A stretch of 64,000 nucleotides of DNA from Phytohabitans houttuyneae. Its GTDB lineage: Bacteria > Actinomycetota > Actinomycetes > Mycobacteriales > Micromonosporaceae. This document shows, one piece after another, positions 27,114 to 35,597 of this stretch (its first letter is position 1; the number at the start of each line of letters is the position of its first letter). Below the pieces are notes generated by a model. That model saw nothing but the letters and a program-made list of their open reading frames with translations, was not told the DNA's origin and did no database searches. The position numbers and the translations under genes were made by a program. The stretch lies in the NCBI RefSeq assembly GCF_011764425.1, contig NZ_BLPF01000004.1, positions 124,001 through 188,000 of the forward strand. Reading direction: 5' to 3'.

Positions 27114-28346
27114 TTAGCCCACTCGGGCGTGGCTAGGTAGATCTGTCCATTTCGCACCTCGTCTGCGATAATCGAGCACCCCGCTGCGCGCCGGCAGGAC
27201 GGCGATCAACACGAGCGCGAGCAGCACATACGCGTTGCGGCGGAGGAACTCGCCCACCGTGTCGGTCGGCAGCGGCGCGATGCCCCAGTCGTCGAACGAG
27301 ACCACGCCGTGCAGCAGCACCAGGAAGCCCGCGGCGGCCACCCCCAGCAGCGCGAGCCGCGGCCGGAGGTCGCGTTCGCGCAGGCCGGCGTCCACCAGGA
27401 CGACGAAGGCCGGCACGAACCAGTACACGTGGTGCGTCCACGCGATCGGGCTGATCAGCGCCCCGACCAGGCCGGCGAGCGCGAGCCCGGCCACCTCGTC
27501 GCCGGCGCGGGCGGCTTGGGCGGCGCGGCGGATGCCGAAGCCCGCGACAAGCGCGACAAGGCCCAGCCACACCAGCCGGCTCGGCTCGTCGGGCAGCGCG
27601 GCGCGGCCGATCAGCCCGAGCAGTGACTGGTTGGCGGTGTAGTCGGTGCGCCCCACCCGGTCGGTCGACCACAGATCATTCGTCCAGAACTGCCACGAGT
27701 CGCGCGGCGCCATCACCGCCGCCAGCAGCGTGGCGCCGGCCGCCGTCGTGATCGCGGTGATCGCGGCGCGCCACCTCCGCGCGGCAAGGAGATAGACGAT
27801 GAAGATTCCGGGGTACAGCTTGAGCGCCGTCGCCAGCCCCACGCCTACGCCGGCCCAGCGCGAGTTTCTGGGAACGAGGAGGAGCAGGTCGCCGAGGACC
27901 AGCACCACGAGGAGCATGTTGATCTGGCCGAAGGTGAACGTCTCGCGGGTCGGCTCGATCACGAACACCAGCGGGATCGCGATGCCCGCCACGAACCACG
28001 GCGGCTGGCGGTGGCGCAGCGCCACGGGGTGTACGAGCCACCAGGTGGTGACGGCGATGGCGGCGGCGGTGCCGATCAGGAACATCACGATCGTGGCGCC
28101 CACCGGGATCTCGGCGAGCGGGCGGAGCAGCGCGGCGGTGAACGGCGGGTACGTGAAGTAGAGCTCCCCCTGCACCCGGTCGGGCTGGGCGTAGTCGTAG
28201 AGCGGGTGGCCGTCCGCCCACCAGCGCATCGCGCTCACATAGATGCGCAGGTCGAAGAAGTCGTGACGGTTGCCGTACCACTCCAGGAAGGCGGCGACCG
28301 CGGCAGCGATTGCCGTGACCGTGGCGATCCGGATGGCTTTCGGCAT
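27114..28346 (-). CDS. GT87-type (DUF2029) polyprenol-phosphate mannosyltransferase
   Basis: The 410-residue protein is an integral membrane GT-C enzyme with about ten helices. The first extracytoplasmic loop has NRHDFFDLRIYVSAMRWWADGHPLYDY, where the acidic residue after FFDL is the typical catalytic position. Later come TYPPFTAALLRPLA and LKLYPGIFIVYLLAARRWRAA, as in PimE/GT87 proteins that use polyprenol-phosphate mannose. It probably extends a lipomannan-type glycolipid outside the membrane. ATG 28346 (MPKAIRIATV) is chosen; it is divergent from orn. Confidence 0.85.
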   Translation of the reverse strand: MPKAIRIATVTAIAAAVAAFLEWYGNRHDFFDLRIYVSAMRWWADGHPLYDYAQPDRVQGELYFTYPPFTAALLRPLAEIPVGATIVMFLIGTAAAIAVTTWWLVHPVALRHRQPPWFVAGIAIPLVFVIEPTRETFTFGQINMLLVVLVLGDLLLLVPRNSRWAGVGVGLATALKLYPGIFIVYLLAARRWRAAITAITTAAGATLLAAVMAPRDSWQFWTNDLWSTDRVGRTDYTANQSLLGLIGRAALPDEPSRLVWLGLVALVAGFGIRRAAQAARAGDEVAGLALAGLVGALISPIAWTHHVYWFVPAFVVLVDAGLRERDLRPRLALLGVAAAGFLVLLHGVVSFDDWGIAPLPTDTVGEFLRRNAYVLLALVLIAVLPARSGVLDYRRRGAKWTDLPSHARVG

Positions 28347-28410
28347 GTTCAGCAGCGTAACGGCGCTTCGGCCAGGGTGATGGACGGCCGTCGGCGCGTA
28401 GGCTGAGCGC

Positions 28411-29001
28411 GTGGCTGATCTTCTGGTCTGGATCGACTGTGAAATGACCGGGCTCGACCTCGGCAAGGACGCGCTGATCGAGGTGGCCGCCCTGGTCACC
28501 GACCCTGACCTGCGCGTGCTCGGCGAGGGGGTCGACGTGGTTATCCATGCCGACGAGGCGGCGTTAGCCGGAATGCCCGAAGTTGTCCACGACATGCATG
28601 AGAAGTCAGGCCTTACGGAGGAGGTCCGTCGCTCGACGGTCACCGTCCCCGAGGCCGAAGACATGATCATGGAGTACATCACCCAGTGGGTGCCGGACCC
28701 CCGCAGCGCCCCCCTCTGCGGCAACTCGATCGCCACCGACCGCGGTTTCGTGGCCCGCGACATGCCCCGCCTCGACGCCCACCTGCACTACCGCATGATC
28801 GACGTCTCGTCCATCAAGGAGCTGTGCCGCCGCTGGTACCCCCGCGTGTACTTCGGCCAGCCCGCGAAAGGCCTGGCCCACCGCGCGCTAGCCGACATCC
28901 GGGAGAGCATCCGCGAGCTGGAGTACTACCGCCGCACGATCTTCGTGCCCCTGCCCGGCCCCGACGTGGAGGCCGCCAAGGCCATCGCCGCGACCCTCTG
29001 A
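28411..29001 (+). CDS. orn: Oligoribonuclease
   Basis: Orn degrades 2-5 nt RNA and linear pGpG to mononucleotides. The 196-residue DEDDh exonuclease has [11 protein letters not shown] (Asp and Glu of ExoI), [16 protein letters not shown] (ExoII), and [14 protein letters not shown] with the final His and Asp (ExoIII). The GTG start at 28411 gives the normal length. tRNA-His follows downstream. Confidence 0.96.
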   Translation: MADLLVWIDCEMTGLDLGKDALIEVAALVTDPDLRVLGEGVDVVIHADEAALAGMPEVVHDMHEKSGLTEEVRRSTVTVPEAEDMIMEYITQWVPDPRSAPLCGNSIATDRGFVARDMPRLDAHLHYRMIDVSSIKELCRRWYPRVYFGQPAKGLAHRALADIRESIRELEYYRRTIFVPLPGPDVEAAKAIAATL

Positions 29002-29092
29002 GACCGTCCCGCCATACCCTGTCGACGAATCGGGCCAGGGTGTGGCTATCATTGGTCGTCGCACCGCACCGGACGTCCGGCGCGGCTGCCGT

Positions 29093-29169
29093 GGTGGCTG
29101 TAGCTCAGTTGGCAGAGCACCGGGTTGTGGTCCCGGGTGTCGGGGGTTCAAATCCCCTCAGTCACCCCA
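29093..29169 (+). tRNA. tRNA-His (anticodon GUG), CCA encoded
   Basis: The acceptor stem is GTGGCTG paired with CAGTCAC, with the extra G(-1) at 29093 facing C at 29166, the hallmark of tRNA-His. The anticodon loop is TTGTGGT with GTG. The T arm has GGGGTTCAAATCCCC. CCA is encoded at 29167-29169. Confidence 0.96.
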
Positions 29170-29193
29170 CGTATTGGATCGCCTAATACGCAG

Positions 29194-29223
29194 GTCAGCC
29201 CTGGTCTACGGACCAGGGCTGAC
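29194..29223 (+). terminator. Strong hairpin terminator after tRNA-His
   Basis: Perfect 13-base arms GTCAGCCCTGGTC and GACCAGGGCTGAC enclose a TACG tetraloop 24 bases after the tRNA. Confidence 0.88.
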
Positions 29224-29544
29224 TGCTTGTAAGGGGCACTTGGGGCTCGTCCCAGGGCCCCAGCGCCGGCTGCAGTCCTTCTTCGCCTGAAGTGCACCTG
29301 GAGCGCGCCAGTCGGTTCGGCACGTAGAGGTCGGCTGGGTCACAGCGCGTCGAATCGTCCAAGTCGCCGTTGAGAGAGCCTGCGGCGCGTCTCGCCGTTC
29401 GCGATCACCGTCAGGTCATTGGTGAGAGCACGACTATGGACCTGGGGTCGATGGGCCGGCGCCGGCGACGTTCGCGGTGTGATCGGTGCCGTCGGGGCTG
29501 GACAAGGGGCGGCCGGTGCTGGAGGAACTGCCGGTGTGCCGGTG

Positions 29545-29850
29545 GTGGTAAGCGATCAGGGACCTGGTCAAGGGCTGGCGGGTGGCTCGGTTGTGCCAGA
29601 TGGGCGTGGTTGACGCGAGTAGGCGTTAGGCGATGCGGGCGCCGACGCCGCGGCCGCCGTGCAGTTGCAGGTCGAGTTGGCCTTTGAGCGTGTCGTCGAC
29701 TGACTCGATGGGCTGCCGGATCGGTTTGAGCAGCTGCTCGCCCGGGCGTGGGGTGCGGTCAAACGGTCGCAGCAGCAGGCCACGATCAGCGAGCGAACGT
29801 TCCAGCTCTGCCGAGACGTAGCCCTTTGTCCGCGATGATCAACAGTCCGG
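29545..29850 (-). pseudogene. Degraded IS982-type transposase, C-terminal remnant
   Basis: Joined frames read LLIIADKG, then YVSAELERSLADRGLLLRP, then KPIRQPIESVDDTLKGQLDLQLHGGRGVGARIA, a stop, then RLLASTTPIWHNRATRQPLTRSLIAYHH. This is the C-terminal half of an IS982-family transposase. An extra G around 29826 shifts the frame after ADKG. A TAA replaces the expected CAA (Gln) between ARIA and RLLA. No intact N-terminal half is next to it. The rest of 29224-30165 shows no gene I can support. Confidence 0.65.
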
Positions 29851-30165
29851 TTGGGGGACGGAACAATGCAGCTTGGGGTCTGGGTCGCGGATGCTCTCAA
29901 GCTGGGCGCGGCAATGCGCCCAGTCCTGGATGCTCCCGCGTCCCACCACGTCCTGGCCATTTGTGATCGTGGACGTTCGTGGCCCTCGGAGGGGCTGTTG
30001 AGTCCACGATCCGCGAGGGGCGGGGCTTGTCCCGCGGACCCGGCAGCGGAGGTCGGGGTTTCGGCGAGCGCCAAGCTCGCCGCCGACCGGAGCGGTGCCC
30101 GCGGGAGCATGCGGTCCGCAGGTGATGCGGACGGGGCAGAAATCTTTCGGTAAGAACGGCCGCAA

Positions 30166-31449
30166 CTACCCGTTGTAGGGGATGGCGCTGCCCTTCATGT
30201 ATTGGTCCCAGCTCATGTTCCAGTCGGTCCAGCCGTTGCCGTTTTCGAGCTTTTCCTCGGTGCCCTTGACGGTGATCGGGTCGCCGATGCGGGTCTGGCC
30301 GAAGAGCCAGGCGCCCATCGCCATCGATACGTTGACGCAGCCGTGCGAGACGTTGGTCCGGCCCTGCACGCCCTCTGACCAGGGCGCCGCGTGGATGAAC
30401 TGGCCGCTCCAGGTGAGGCGCTGCGCGTAGTCGATCGGCGTGCGGTAGCGGTTGGCGGGGTTGGGGTCGTCCATCGTGTCGAAGACGGTCTTGCGCTGCT
30501 TTTCGATGACCACCATCGTGCCGCTGGCAGATGGCGTGCTCTTCTTGCCGAGGCTCACCGGGATGGTCTTGATGACCTTGCCGTCCTTGGTGACGGTCAT
30601 CTTCTTGGTCTTGTTGTCGACGGTCATGATGAAGGACGGCCCGATCTTGACGTCGACGCTCACGTCGGCGCGCCCGAAGTAGCCGTCGCCCATCGGCAGG
30701 CCGCCGGTCTGCATTCGGTACGAGATTTTGGTGCCGGCCTGCCAGAACGTCTTCGGGCGGTAGTGCACCTCGGTCGGGCTGGTCCAGTGCCAGATGCCCT
30801 CCTGCTGCGGCGTGGCCTGCACGAAGAGGCGGCGCTGCACGTCGTCGCGGAAGTCTTCGGGCACCGCGCGGCCGAAGCGCACGATCAGCGGCATGCCCAC
30901 GCCGACCACCTGGTTTTCGCCGAGGAAGCTGGAGACCCGCACGACCTTTGTGGGCTTCGCCATCGTCGTGAACGAGCTTGAGTTTGAGGTCGGCTTACCG
31001 TCCGCGCCGGTCGCGTTGACCGTCACCGTGTACTTGGTGCCGTAGTCGAGTGCCCCTCCCGGCAGCCACGACTTGCCGTCCTCCTGCAGCGCGCCCTCGA
31101 CCGTCTCGCCGCTCTCACTCTTGAGCTCGATGGAGGGGTTGCTCGCGTTTTCCAGCTGGAAAGCGATCTCGGTCGACGCCGGCACGTCCGTGGCGTCGGC
31201 GGCCGGGCTGGTGACGGTGCCGCCCTGCTTGGGGCCGCTGTCCTGCTGCTGTTCCTGGCCGCTGCCGTTCTTGCCGTCGTTCCACTGGGCGGAGGGCGAG
31301 TCGTCACTGCAGGCGGTGAGGAGGGCGAGGGTGCCGGCCAGCGCGGCCGCGCACAGGGCGCGCCACGCGGCCTGCCGGCTCGGCGTGCGTCGGTGCGTTC
31401 GCATCGCTGCCATGGTCCCCTCGCAAGTCCTCGATACCCCTGTGCTCAT
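30166..31449 (-). CDS. L,D-transpeptidase lipoprotein (Ldt, copy 1)
   Basis: This cell-wall enzyme makes 3-3 cross-links in peptidoglycan. The 427-residue protein has a lipoprotein signal (LALLTACSDD, Cys near 47), two Ig-like domains as in mycobacterial LdtMt2 (about 75-180 and 180-275), and a YkuD catalytic domain. The catalytic domain holds the active site HAAPWS...NVSHGCVNVS (His, then Cys within SHGCVN) and a C-terminal tryptophan-rich subdomain. ATG 31449 or a later ATG (MRTHRRTPSR) could start it. It is a paralogue of the next gene. Confidence 0.93.
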   Translation of the reverse strand: MSTGVSRTCEGTMAAMRTHRRTPSRQAAWRALCAAALAGTLALLTACSDDSPSAQWNDGKNGSGQEQQQDSGPKQGGTVTSPAADATDVPASTEIAFQLENASNPSIELKSESGETVEGALQEDGKSWLPGGALDYGTKYTVTVNATGADGKPTSNSSSFTTMAKPTKVVRVSSFLGENQVVGVGMPLIVRFGRAVPEDFRDDVQRRLFVQATPQQEGIWHWTSPTEVHYRPKTFWQAGTKISYRMQTGGLPMGDGYFGRADVSVDVKIGPSFIMTVDNKTKKMTVTKDGKVIKTIPVSLGKKSTPSASGTMVVIEKQRKTVFDTMDDPNPANRYRTPIDYAQRLTWSGQFIHAAPWSEGVQGRTNVSHGCVNVSMAMGAWLFGQTRIGDPITVKGTEEKLENGNGWTDWNMSWDQYMKGSAIPYNG

Positions 31450-31552
31450 TACCCAGGCGCAGGGGTCAATCCTCCTCTAATGACGGGCTCCGCCAAATCC
31501 CGGTTTCATGCCGTGGCGTTGAACACTCGGTTTTGAGCCGATTTATTGGCAT

Positions 31553-32794
31553 TTACTGCGTTACGGGTAGAGCGCTGCCCTTGATGAACTCGCTCCAGCT
31601 CATGTTCCACGCGGTCCAGCCATCGCCGGCGCCGAGCTTCTCCTCCGTGCCCGTCACCGTGACCGGGTCGCCGATCTTGCTCTGGCCGAAGAGCCACCGC
31701 GCGTTGTCGGTGGAGACGTTCACACAGCCGTGCGACACGTTGGTGCGACCCTGCTGGCTCACGGACCACGGGGCAGCGTGGATGTACTGCCCGCTCCACG
31801 TCAACCGCTGCGCGAACGCGATGTCCACCCGGTACCGGTCGGTGGGGTTGGGGTCGTCGGTGGTGTCGAAGACGGTCTGCTCCTTCTTCTCCATCACCAC
31901 CATGGTCCCGCTGACCGAGGGGGTCGCCTTCTTGCCGAGGCTCACCGGCAGGGTCTTCACGACCTTGCCGTCCTTCAGGACCGTCATCTTCTTGGACTTG
32001 TTGTCGACCTTCATCTCGAACCGTGCGCCGATCTTCGCGGTCGCTTTCCGGTCCGTGTCGCCGTACCGCCCCTTGCCCATCGGGTGACCGCCCAGCGCGA
32101 TCCGGGCGGTGATCTTCGTGCCCGGCTGCCAGTACTCGGGCGCCCGGTAGTACGCCTGCGTGCCGTTGGACACCCAGTGCCACGCGCCCGGCTGCGGCGG
32201 GTCGGTGCTCACGAACATGCGCTTCTGCACGCCCGCCCGGTCCTTCTTGGCGACGCCCGGGTGGAACTCGACGACCACGGGCATGGCCACGCCGTAGGTG
32301 CGGTCGTCGAACAGGTACAGGCCGGTGCCGACCCGCTTGCCCGGCTCGCCCATCGTGGTGAACGTTGTGGTCTGTGAGGCCGTGCCGCCGTCCTTGCTCG
32401 CGGTGACCGTCGCCGTGTACGTCTTGCCGTACTTGAGCGGGCTGCTGGGCACCCACGCGCTGCCGTCGTCCCGCATGGTCCCGGAGACCTTGGCGCCACC
32501 CGCCTCGGTCACCGTGACGGCGGTCACCTCGCCGCCCTCCAGCTTGACGCCGATCTCGGAGCTGACGGGCAGGTTCTTCGCGTTGGCCGCTGGCGTGATC
32601 GAAAACGAGAACGCCCCCGACACCGGCTCCTGCGCCCCCGCGCTCGGGGTGGCACCAGCGCTGGCCGCCGGCCCCGCCGTGGTCCCATCCACGAACCGGG
32701 GCGTCTCACCGCCACCCCCACAGGCGGCGAGAGCCAGCGGAGCCAGCACCGCCAGCACGGCAGCCTTCACCAACCCCCGCGTGCCCCTGCTCAT
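31553..32794 (-). CDS. L,D-transpeptidase lipoprotein (Ldt, copy 2)
   Basis: The 413-residue protein has the same architecture as its downstream neighbour: lipobox LALAACGG, two Ig-like domains and a YkuD domain with HAAPWSVSQQGRTNVSHGCVNVS. The two proteins are clearly related (SLGKKATPSVSGTMVV against SLGKKSTPSASGTMVV), so this is a tandem duplication followed by divergence. They lie 103 bases apart on the same strand and may be separately transcribed. Such enzymes give beta-lactam-tolerant cross-links. Confidence 0.93.
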   Translation of the reverse strand: MSRGTRGLVKAAVLAVLAPLALAACGGGGETPRFVDGTTAGPAASAGATPSAGAQEPVSGAFSFSITPAANAKNLPVSSEIGVKLEGGEVTAVTVTEAGGAKVSGTMRDDGSAWVPSSPLKYGKTYTATVTASKDGGTASQTTTFTTMGEPGKRVGTGLYLFDDRTYGVAMPVVVEFHPGVAKKDRAGVQKRMFVSTDPPQPGAWHWVSNGTQAYYRAPEYWQPGTKITARIALGGHPMGKGRYGDTDRKATAKIGARFEMKVDNKSKKMTVLKDGKVVKTLPVSLGKKATPSVSGTMVVMEKKEQTVFDTTDDPNPTDRYRVDIAFAQRLTWSGQYIHAAPWSVSQQGRTNVSHGCVNVSTDNARWLFGQSKIGDPVTVTGTEEKLGAGDGWTAWNMSWSEFIKGSALPVTQ

Positions 32795-33047
32795 GTCGAC
32801 CCCGTTCGGTTAAAGGCTTGGTGTCATCGTGTGGCTCCAGGCGCCCCGGCACGCCAAGGGCGCCCGCCGGCGTGCGCGCTCGCGCGCCAGGGTTTATGGT
32901 GCACTACCCGCGCAGCCACCGGTGGCCAGTCCAGCACCCTGCCAGATCATGACGTGTGTCGCTTCCGCCACTCGGCCCGGCGTGGCTGGTCGAACCGGTT
33001 GGAACGGGTGCTGAGGGCCGTGCTAATGTTCATGCCGTTGTCAGCGA

Positions 33048-33120
33048 GCGCCGCTAGCTCAACTGGCAGAGCAGCGGACTCTTAATCCGCGGGTTCGGGG
33101 TTCGAGTCCCTGGCGGCGCA
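33048..33120 (+). tRNA. tRNA-Lys (anticodon CUU), candidate attachment gene
   Basis: The acceptor is GCGCCGC paired with GCGGCGC, the anticodon loop CTCTTAA has CTT, the T arm is GGGGTTCGAGTCCC and the discriminator is A. CCA is not encoded. All mobile-element genes start right of this tRNA, and tyrosine integrases often use the 3' end of tRNA genes. No second copy of its 3' end occurs within the window. Confidence 0.95.
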
Positions 33121-33665
33121 CAAATGATCAAGGCTCTGACCTGGCGTTTTTCGCCGGATCGGAGCCCTTCCACGTTCTATTGTGGACGCGTGGGTGATCG
33201 ATGGGTGATCTGTAGCTTTCGGTAGCGCCTAGCACCGACCGACATCGCCGATCATTGGGCGGCCCAGCCTGACAGCTGAGTCTTCTGGAGTCCGCTGGCC
33301 ATGTGCGTTGTCGGAGCGGCGTATCCGGCGCAGCGCGGCACCCCACCCCCCCGTTGCCCTGGAGGGTCGCTACGCCACCGCGCCGCCTCGGCCGTCCGGG
33401 GATAGGGCGGTGCCTCGATCGACGGGCTCGTCGGGCCTTTGGTCCGGGTGCGTCAGCCTGTGCGGGGCAGGTCGGGTCGCCAAGCCCAGCGGCTCGTGCG
33501 CCCGCCAGCTCTCCGCGTGACGGTGCCCCGGGGTCTTCCTGCACACCCGCAGCGTCGGCACCAGCCCTCGGTGCCGTCATCGGCCTCCAGAACCCGGCAC
33601 GCCAAGACCGCGCGATCGGGTTCCAGACGCTGGCCGACCACGACTAAGGCGTGTTTCAAAGTCGG
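33121..33665 (+). other. Gene-poor segment right of tRNA-Lys
   Basis: No credible gene is seen in this stretch. A direct repeat GGGTGATCGATGGGTGATC is near 33190-33211. Composition shifts toward lower GC just to the right, consistent with entry into foreign DNA. Several reading frames cross it on both strands, but none resembles a protein family. Confidence 0.4.
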
Positions 33666-33669
33666 TCAT

Positions 33670-33815
33670 TGCGTCAGCCGCGCGGGCCGCGGGGTGGTTC
33701 GAGCAGATCGTCGATCTCCACGTAATTGCCGTAACGAGGGTGTCCAGATCAGCGTCCACGAAGGGCTCCAGCAGCTCGACATTGGGAAGCAACGCCGGTC
33801 CTGGGCATCCCATCT
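33670..33815 (-). pseudogene. Possible N-terminal scrap of an IS982-type transposase
   Basis: On the minus strand two frames join to VDADLDTLVTAI and YVEIDDLLEPPRG, which resembles the beginning of IS982-family transposases (DLDTLVTALYVxIDDLL). A one-base loss near 33733 separates the parts. It is short and the match is from memory of the family consensus only. Confidence 0.35.
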
Positions 33816-33885
33816 CATCAACCCGGCGGCGACACGCAGCCCGATCTTCAAGGCATCAATCATCTGTCCTGCCACAATCGGGGCG

Positions 33886-35310
33886 GTGGCCGACTCAACG
33901 ATCATCCCCGTCCTCGGGCAGAGGAGAGGCTTGGCCTTCACCTACAACACCGATGATCGTCTGGGGTCAGGAGCCTTCAGTAACGTCTACGCGGCCACGG
34001 ACGACGCCGGCAGGAAGCTGGCCGCCAAGGTCATCCAGTTCCGCGATCGAGAAGACGACCTTCAACTTGCCATGCGCGAAGTTGAGATCCTGGGCGAGCT
34101 CAAGGCGAAGCCCAACGATCACCTGGTACATGCAGTGGACATCGCGCTTGAATCTGATCATCTCGTTCTAGTGATGGCCCGGGCTGACCGCACCCTCGCC
34201 GACCTCATCGCCGAAGGTCCCGTTCCGGAGGCCGAGGTCAAGAACATCCTGATCCAGATCGCCACGGGCATGGAGAGCCTGGCACTGGCCTCGGTGGTCC
34301 ACCGTGACATCAAGCCCACCAACGTCTTGGAGTTGAACGGCCAGTGGTGCCTGACGGACTTCGGGATCTCGCGTATCACCTCCCGCGCCCGGGCAGATCA
34401 CACTTGGAGGGCGACCGGAACGGCCGAGTACCGCGCGCCAGAGGTCTTCCGGGATCAAGACGAGACAGTGCGGGCTGATCTGTACTCATTGGGCTGCATT
34501 GCCTACGAGCTGATCACCGGTGTACAGGCGTTTCCATACGCCGACGGTGACATCCGGATCCGGCAACTCACCGAGCAACCGGAGCTGCCTGAAGGAACAG
34601 ACCCAACTCTTCGATCGGTTGTGGCGCAGCTGCTGAACAAAGAACCAGCCGCTCGACCAAGTGACGCCCGGCAGGTTCGCGAGCAGTTGGTAGCGAGCGG
34701 CAGGTTGAGTCCAGAGCAGAGCATGCTGCTGGGCGTGCGCGCGGTGGTGGATGAACGGGAAGCTCTGTCCGCGCTCGGCCAGTCACTCCAGGCGGCCAAC
34801 GCCGAACGCTTCCGGCAGGCGGCGGTTCAGGTTCACGCGCTGTGGGCAAGATTCGTTGAGCTGCTGACAGAGGTCTTCCCAACCGCCGAGCCCGAGCAAA
34901 TCCCCGGAGAGTTCAGGGTGAACTTCAACGGCATGAGCGTTTCGTTCCTACGTTTCGTGGGTCAGGGATTCCACTACGCGGCTGATCTTCCCGAGTTGAT
35001 ATTGGTGGGCGAGGTCAAGGTTCGCTCGGGCACCATCCATGGCGAAGCCACGATCGCCAACCTGTACAGCCTGTGGGTGAACGACCTTCCGCAGCTTAGG
35101 ATCGCTCAGTTTGAAATAGAGGGTTACGAGTTGCCGCCTGGGCGCGATCTCGTGAAGCTACCCAGGGCAGCGAACTCGCACTACATGCCTCGGGCATACG
35201 CGGAGCATGGCCCGACCTTCGGCGAGATCGTCATCTCTGACGAACTGGCAGATGCCAACGCTTTGCTGCGATATGTCGCTGCGTACCTCCAGCCCCTGAC
35301 AGGTCAGTAA
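33886..35310 (+). CDS. Ser/Thr protein kinase with an unknown C-terminal domain
   Basis: The 474-residue protein has a complete Hanks-type kinase domain (about 20-285). It holds glycine loop LGSGAFSNVYAA, the Lys48 in KLAAKVIQF, the catalytic loop HRDIKPTN (Asp141), DFG at 158-160 and APE at 184-186. No membrane segment or PASTA repeats follow. Instead there is a C-terminal soluble domain of about 150 residues (FVELLTEVFPTAEPEQIPGEFRVNFNGMSVSFLRFVGQ) that I do not recognise. GTG 33886 is chosen because upstream codons look non-coding. GC is lower than in the chromosome genes. Its place at the edge of an integrative element suggests cargo, perhaps anti-phage signalling; this is an inference. 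Confidence 0.82.
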   Translation: MADSTIIPVLGQRRGLAFTYNTDDRLGSGAFSNVYAATDDAGRKLAAKVIQFRDREDDLQLAMREVEILGELKAKPNDHLVHAVDIALESDHLVLVMARADRTLADLIAEGPVPEAEVKNILIQIATGMESLALASVVHRDIKPTNVLELNGQWCLTDFGISRITSRARADHTWRATGTAEYRAPEVFRDQDETVRADLYSLGCIAYELITGVQAFPYADGDIRIRQLTEQPELPEGTDPTLRSVVAQLLNKEPAARPSDARQVREQLVASGRLSPEQSMLLGVRAVVDEREALSALGQSLQAANAERFRQAAVQVHALWARFVELLTEVFPTAEPEQIPGEFRVNFNGMSVSFLRFVGQGFHYAADLPELILVGEVKVRSGTIHGEATIANLYSLWVNDLPQLRIAQFEIEGYELPPGRDLVKLPRAANSHYMPRAYAEHGPTFGEIVISDELADANALLRYVAAYLQPLTGQ

Positions 35311-35474
35311 TCCGAGGGCTTGAACTGCGGTTGGTCGCGGGTAACCCTAGCGGCGCCCATGCCCATCTGAATCGGCCCCGCCTGGCACGTTCACAGAACT
35401 AAAGCGTAGCGTGGTCGATCGACGACTGATGGTCGAGGCGGTCTACTCGCTCCACCAGACCTCATGTTGAGACA

Positions 35475-35497
35475 GGTCCTCGGTGATACCGAGGACC
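35475..35497 (+). terminator. Hairpin after the kinase gene
   Basis: Perfect 10-base arms GGTCCTCGGT and ACCGAGGACC enclose GAT, followed by GGTTCGTTT. It separates the kinase gene from the helicase gene, so these are probably two transcripts. The rest of 35311-35597 shows no gene. Confidence 0.75.
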
Positions 35498-35597
35498 GGT
35501 TCGTTTAGTGGTTGAACACGCCTGAAGATCCCTATACGGTCAGGGCCTCACCTTTCGGGATCGCGTGATGCCGCGTTGTGATCATGTTGGGGGTCTC

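Noticed and set aside
29224-30165. Intact genes on either strand between tRNA-His and the L,D-transpeptidases
   Set aside because: Frames of 60-180 codons exist, but only the joined frames at 29545-29850 resemble a known protein, with frameshift and stop, so I call a remnant only.
33439-33885. Upstream extension of the kinase gene by about 150 codons
   Set aside because: The translation is Arg/Pro/Ser-rich, covers a possible transposase scrap on the other strand, and the kinase domain begins normally after GTG 33886.
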